Shown here: positions 24,521 to 28,087 of the stretch, piece after piece
How positions within the stretch are numbered: position 1 is the stretch's first letter
How the letters are laid out: each line of letters begins with the position of its first letter
Assembly (NCBI GenBank): GCA_027485405.1
Contig: JAIXRB010000140.1
Coordinates: forward strand, 1-28,087
DNA: 28,087 bases
Direction of reading: 5' to 3'
From: Leptospiraceae bacterium
Lineage (GTDB): Bacteria > Spirochaetota > Leptospiria > Leptospirales > Leptospiraceae
Notes under the pieces: model-generated
The model's input: the letters and a program-made list of their open reading frames with translations, nothing else
Told to the model about the DNA's origin: nothing
Databases searched by the model: none
Program-made: the position numbers and the translations under genes

Positions 24521-25329
24521 ATGAAAACAAATAAAATTTTAACCTTCTATACCGAGAAAATGGTTCCCGACTACCGAGTCGGTTACTCACAGAGTCCCCA
24601 AAAACCTCGTTTGCTGATGGAAAAAATTTCAGAATTGGGCTACTCATCATATTTCCCGATAAAAAGGAGTTTTGAGCCATTCAAGATAGAAGATTTTCTA
24701 TTAGCTCATAACGTCTCTTATGTAGATTCTTTCTTTAATGGAATAGAGCCGGCCGCTTCATCCAACGGCTTGACTTGGTCACCCGAATTTGCAGAAACAG
24801 TTCGCTACACTAGTTCGTCTCTGTATCATGCAATCGTTTCAGCCGTTCGAGATGGGCAGATAACTTTTTCTCCTACATCAGGTTTTCACCATGCCACTCC
24901 ATCGTCTGGCAGAGGATTTTGTAGTTTTTCGGGTCAAGTCATTGCCTCACTGAAGGCTTACCTTGCTTTTGGTTGGATTGGCGCCTACGTAGATTTAGAT
25001 GGCCATTTTGGAAACTCAATAGAAGATAGCCGTGAATTTGTAGATGAAAATTTCGGGAAAGGGTTTATGGACAAAGCTATTCGCGCTAACATCAATCCTT
25101 TGAAGAATGGTTAGAGGCTAAGTCCTGGATTTATGAGGAACTTCTAAAGCTGGACAAAGGTAATAAAAAGTTTCCTACAGTTATTTCATTGTTCGGAGGA
25201 TACAGAGAAGATCATTATGACTCTGTTTTGGATGCCCATTTGCAAGACTTATTAGCTTGTTTACGAATTCGATGTTTTTCAGAATTGCCTCACCAATCGG
25301 TGTATAAGAAACGGGGTGGGGGTGGATAG
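24521..25329 (+). pseudogene. Histone-deacetylase-family gene broken by internal deletion and frameshift
   Basis: The first frame (24521-25114, 197 codons) encodes the front of a zinc-dependent deacetylase: the His-His pair at H123-H124 in SGFHHATPSSGRGFCSF and the metal ligands D158, D160 and H162 in YVDLDGHFGN. It ends in TAG just after RANINPLKNG. The other frame continues without a break from FEEWLEAKSWIYEEL to the TAG at 25327-25329. It contains SLFGGYREDHYDSV, which fits the GGY loop with the catalytic tyrosine. The segment normally between them, with the third metal-binding aspartate (GADSHE-like), is missing. One deletion not divisible by three would explain both the gap and the frame change. 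No active enzyme is expected. Confidence 0.75.
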
Positions 25330-25354
25330 AAACAATCCTTTTGGATTCACTTTT
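25330..25354. terminator. Weak hairpin between convergent genes
   Basis: The sequence AATCC-TTTT-GGATT forms a five-base-pair hairpin followed on the plus strand by CACTTTTTC and on the minus strand by GTTTC. It lies between the convergent broken deacetylase gene and the ATPase gene, so it could serve as a weak terminator for either. The stem is short and A/T-rich. Confidence 0.3.
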
Positions 25355-27853
25355 TCAGCTTTCGGTCTTTCTCGTTTTACCAAGGAACAAGTAAACTATA
25401 ACACACAAAATACTGGCTCCTGAAATGATACCGAATCCCATAAGAGAAATAGGCGAAAAATGAAAAAGTGTTCGCAGGGTTAAATTCCCAATCACAGCAC
25501 AAAGTAACCCGAGGCTACCCAAAGAAATCCAAAAGAACAAAGGATTGTGTTTGCCCATCGATGATCCTCGTTCGGAATACAACAAAGCAATATGTGACAA
25601 TAGCAAACTAGCAAAAGTGATCGTCCTTGCCTCAGGTTCCCCCAAACCCATCCAAATAGACCCTAGCAAAACTAAAAAAAGTAATATAAAAGTAGCCAAT
25701 CCCTTTCCAATAACAGGAATCATTCGGCGAGATGAAAATACAGATTCCTGGAGACCCCGAGGTGGTTGACTCATGATCTTCGAAGATTCAGGATCTGCTT
25801 CAAAGGCTATGGAGCTTGCAGGTTCAATGATAAGATGCAAAAATGCAATGTGAATAGGAAGTAAAACAAGAGGAAGGTCAAAGAGGATGGGAAATACCGA
25901 AATGCTCGCGATAGGTATATGAACCGCCAGCAAATAGGAAGAAGTATGAACTAGATTGTCAAAGATTCGTCTACCATGACGAACTGCCGTTACAATAGAA
26001 CAAAAGTCATCGTCCAACAGCACCAAGGAGGCGGACTCTCTTGCGACATCGGTGCCCCGTTTTCCCATGGCTATCCCAATATGCGCGTTTCGCAAAGCTG
26101 GGGCATCATTGACTCCGTCTCCTGTCATAGCGACCACTTCTCCCATTGCTTTTAAGGCCTGGATGAGGCGAAGCTTTTGCTCGGGTACCATTCGAGCACA
26201 GATGCTAGTCTTTGAGAGCCGAGACTGAAGTTCCTCATCGGAAAGCGTTTGCAATTCTGCCCCTATCAAAACTTCGTCGGGATGAGTGAGTCCAATCTCA
26301 CGGGCAATGCTTTTAGCAGTATCGGGATGGTCGCCAGTAATCATTACGACTCGGATTCCAGCCGTATGGCATTGTTCGATGGCAAGGGGAACTTCCTTAC
26401 GTATGGGATCTTGCAATCCCACAAGTCCGAGAAACACAAAATCCAAGTCATGTTGCAGCTCTGGAAGGCTTGTCTCGTCTGCCCGACCTCTAGCCACACC
26501 TAATACCCGATATCCCGCACTTGCCATTTCTTTGACTTGTTGGAATACCAGGTCTTGTTCGTTAGGATCCAAATGACACAAATCTACAATGGCTTCCGGG
26601 GCACCTTTGGAGGCCACAGGGAGAAAAGGTTCCTCTAATGATTTCCAAGCATGGGTAAGCGCCAAAAGCTCCGAAGTGAGAGGATACTGTTGCACCAAGG
26701 TCCAAGAAGGGTGCAGGTGCTCCGTCTTCATAAGAAACTGGAGACCGACAGTTTGGAAGGCTTTGTCCATTGGATCTAGTGGTTCTTTCTCTCCAGCTAA
26801 GATACCATATTCGATCAATTCATGGTAATCTTCGGGAAGGAAATCTGTTTCAAAATCAGTGAAGGTATGAGAGCCGTTTAAATTCCAAAGTTTGCGTACT
26901 GTCATTCGATTTTCTGTAAGGGTTCCTGTTTTATCAACGCAGAGCACTGTAGCGGCTCCTAAAGCCTCTATTACAGCACTTCTCCTCGTCAAAACACGGT
27001 GTTTGGAAAGTCGCCAAGAACCCAAGGCAAGAAAAATCGCAAGGACAGCGGGCAGTTCGTTCGGCAGGATTCCCATGGCAAGGGTAAGCCCTGCTAAAAT
27101 TCCACCGACCCAATCCTGTTTCAGAAACGCATAGGAGAATACTACAACCAAACAAAGAACGCCAGCAAAGATTGCGATGATTTTTACGATCCGACGAGAT
27201 TCTGATTCTAGATGTGTGGGTTCTCTTTCATTTTCTTGGAGTGCTTTGCCAATCTTTCCGAGTTCGGTTCTTTCTCCTGTGGCAATGACTTTACCTAGAC
27301 CAAACCCTCGCACAACCGTAGTACCAGAGTAAGCATTGCTAGGTTTGTCTGGAGTGATCCATTTTGTCACTGGTTCGGACTCCCCCGTCAAAAGGGATTC
27401 ATCTAACATAAGATTTTGTGTTGACAGAAGTTCCAAGTCCGCCGAAACCCTATCACCTTCGTTGAGAAAAACGATGTCTCCTCGCACCACATCGGTTCCG
27501 GAGATTCGGAGTTTTTTTCCTTCTCTTACAACCAAGGCGCGAGGACTGGAAATGTCCCGCAAGGCTTGCAGAGCATTCTCGGCTTTTTGTTCTTGGTAGA
27601 CTGTGATTCCTAAAATCAAAACCAGAAAACCCAAAAGCATCAGGGCTTCCGCGGGATCCCCCAAGAAAAAATAGATGGCACCACAGCCGACCAAAAGAAA
27701 GACCATGGGCTCGGTGAGGATGCTCCAAAGAATATGCCCGATCCACCGATTCTCTGCCTGTGGCAAGGAATTGGGACCGTCTATTTTCCTTTGCTTTGCT
27801 ACTTCCGCTTTCGTCAGTCCAGAAGGTAGATCGATTGATTTTAAGAATTCCAT
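25355..27853 (-). CDS. P-type cation-transporting ATPase
   Basis: Ion pump of 832 residues with cytoplasmic N-terminus GLTKAEVAKQRKIDGPNSLP (cation_ATPase_N). The actuator loop is LTGESEPV (TGES 156-159), the phosphorylated aspartate is D307 in DKTGTLTENRM, and the nucleotide-binding lysine is in SKGAPEAI. TGDHPDTA and TGDGVNDAPAL follow, then about six C-terminal helices. The ion-site motif in TM4 is PNELP (264-268) rather than PEGLP, and TM5-TM6 read VHIPIASISVFPILF and IHIAFLHLIIEPASSI. The ion therefore cannot be named. The ATG at 27853 is chosen; a longer TTG frame (27946) would translate through the rRNA terminator. G+C is visibly higher than in neighbouring genes. Confidence 0.9.
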   Translation of the reverse strand: MEFLKSIDLPSGLTKAEVAKQRKIDGPNSLPQAENRWIGHILWSILTEPMVFLLVGCGAIYFFLGDPAEALMLLGFLVLILGITVYQEQKAENALQALRDISSPRALVVREGKKLRISGTDVVRGDIVFLNEGDRVSADLELLSTQNLMLDESLLTGESEPVTKWITPDKPSNAYSGTTVVRGFGLGKVIATGERTELGKIGKALQENEREPTHLESESRRIVKIIAIFAGVLCLVVVFSYAFLKQDWVGGILAGLTLAMGILPNELPAVLAIFLALGSWRLSKHRVLTRRSAVIEALGAATVLCVDKTGTLTENRMTVRKLWNLNGSHTFTDFETDFLPEDYHELIEYGILAGEKEPLDPMDKAFQTVGLQFLMKTEHLHPSWTLVQQYPLTSELLALTHAWKSLEEPFLPVASKGAPEAIVDLCHLDPNEQDLVFQQVKEMASAGYRVLGVARGRADETSLPELQHDLDFVFLGLVGLQDPIRKEVPLAIEQCHTAGIRVVMITGDHPDTAKSIAREIGLTHPDEVLIGAELQTLSDEELQSRLSKTSICARMVPEQKLRLIQALKAMGEVVAMTGDGVNDAPALRNAHIGIAMGKRGTDVARESASLVLLDDDFCSIVTAVRHGRRIFDNLVHTSSYLLAVHIPIASISVFPILFDLPLVLLPIHIAFLHLIIEPASSIAFEADPESSKIMSQPPRGLQESVFSSRRMIPVIGKGLATFILLFLVLLGSIWMGLGEPEARTITFASLLLSHIALLYSERGSSMGKHNPLFFWISLGSLGLLCAVIGNLTLRTLFHFSPISLMGFGIISGASILCVIVYLFLGKTRKTES

Positions 27854-27897
27854 GGGGATAGCAAGAAAGTAAGCGAGTTTTGGGGGAAGGGAAGCAT

Positions 27898-27930
27898 AAA
27901 AAAAGCCTCCGATCTTACGACCAAAGGCTT
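27898..27930 (-). terminator. Intrinsic terminator downstream of 23S rRNA
   Basis: On the minus strand a 12-base-pair stem (AAGCCTTTGGTC with GATCGGAGGCTT, including G-U/T pairs) closes a GTAA tetraloop of the GNRA type and runs into seven T residues. It lies about 60 bases after the 23S 3' end and 45 bases before the ATPase ATG, so it most likely ends rRNA transcription. Confidence 0.85.
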
Positions 27931-27989
27931 GCTTTCGTATTGGCAACCAAACGACATTGTAGAGATAGAATACGTAACTAACGTAATAT

Positions 27990-28087
27990 GGTCAAGTCAA
28001 TCGAGCGATTAGTATCACTCGGCTGAACAGGTTAACCCTGCTTACACCTATGACCTATCAACCAGGTAGTCTTCCTGGACTCTTCAG
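27990..28087 (-). rRNA. rrl: 23S ribosomal RNA, 3' end (partial)
   Basis: The reverse complement reads as the last part of 23S rRNA. It contains AGTCCAGGAAGACTACCTGG, TTGATAGGTC, GTGTAAGC, TGTTCAGC, then GATACTAATCGCTCGA, ending near CTTGACC. The mature 3' end is placed at about 27990 by analogy with the usual end GGCTTGACC. The rest of the gene lies to the right of the window. No 5S rRNA follows: only about 60 bases separate this end from the terminator. Unlinked rRNA genes are a known feature of Leptospira. Confidence 0.93.

Noticed and set aside
27854..27946. N-terminal extension of the ATPase from a TTG codon at 27946
   Set aside because: The added 31 codons run straight through the rRNA terminator hairpin and have no family similarity. 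The P-type ATPase N-terminal domain starts well after the ATG at 27853.
27931..27989. A 5S rRNA or tRNA gene after the 23S rRNA
   Set aside because: The space is about 60 bases, too short for 5S, and no cloverleaf is visible.

Overview
The window looks like chromosomal DNA of a spirochaete, most likely Leptospira. Three things point there: a Leptospira-style flagellar export operon (fliY-fliO-fliP-fliQ-fliR-flhB-flhA), an XPB-type helicase as found in spirochaetes and actinobacteria, and a 23S rRNA 3' end with no 5S gene behind it, as expected where rRNA genes are scattered. Base composition is about 40% G+C by eye, so the species is not settled.

Layout. (1) 1-7497, minus strand: one long gene train, lepB-atpZ-gpx-atpI-atpB-atpE-atpF-atpH-atpA-atpG-atpD. 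It encodes the F1Fo ATP synthase, with signal peptidase I at its head and a glutathione peroxidase between the two assembly-factor-like genes. atpD runs off the left edge. (2) 7600-9885, plus strand: an HpcH/HpaI-type aldolase and a DUF2079-like polytopic membrane protein, diverging from lepB. (3) 9891-14593, minus: XPB helicase, aspartate aminotransferase, an unrecognised exported protein and an alpha/beta hydrolase, tightly packed. (4) 14684-22604, minus: the flagellar type III export genes with the motor switch protein FliY at the head and a tRNA-dihydrouridine synthase coupled to the end. (5) 22790-25329: a small accessory patch holding a soluble chemoreceptor-like protein with inverted domain order, a small membrane protein, and a histone-deacetylase-family gene that appears broken by an internal deletion. 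(6) 25355-27853, minus: a P-type cation ATPase with an unusual TM4 motif and higher G+C than its neighbours. (7) 27990-28087, minus: the 3' end of 23S rRNA, followed by a strong intrinsic terminator that lies just before the ATPase start.

How it fits together. The left third makes the proton-driven ATP synthase; the c subunit has the proton-type glutamate site without sodium ligands. The flagellar operon builds the export gate (FliP, FliQ, FliR, FlhB, FlhA, FliO) and part of the switch (FliY). The chemoreceptor-like protein is divergent from fliY and may feed signals into the same motility system. No gene-free stretch exceeds 300 bases. The largest gap (22605-22789) is a T-rich divergent promoter region. 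No CRISPR array, insertion sequence, tRNA or prophage is visible.
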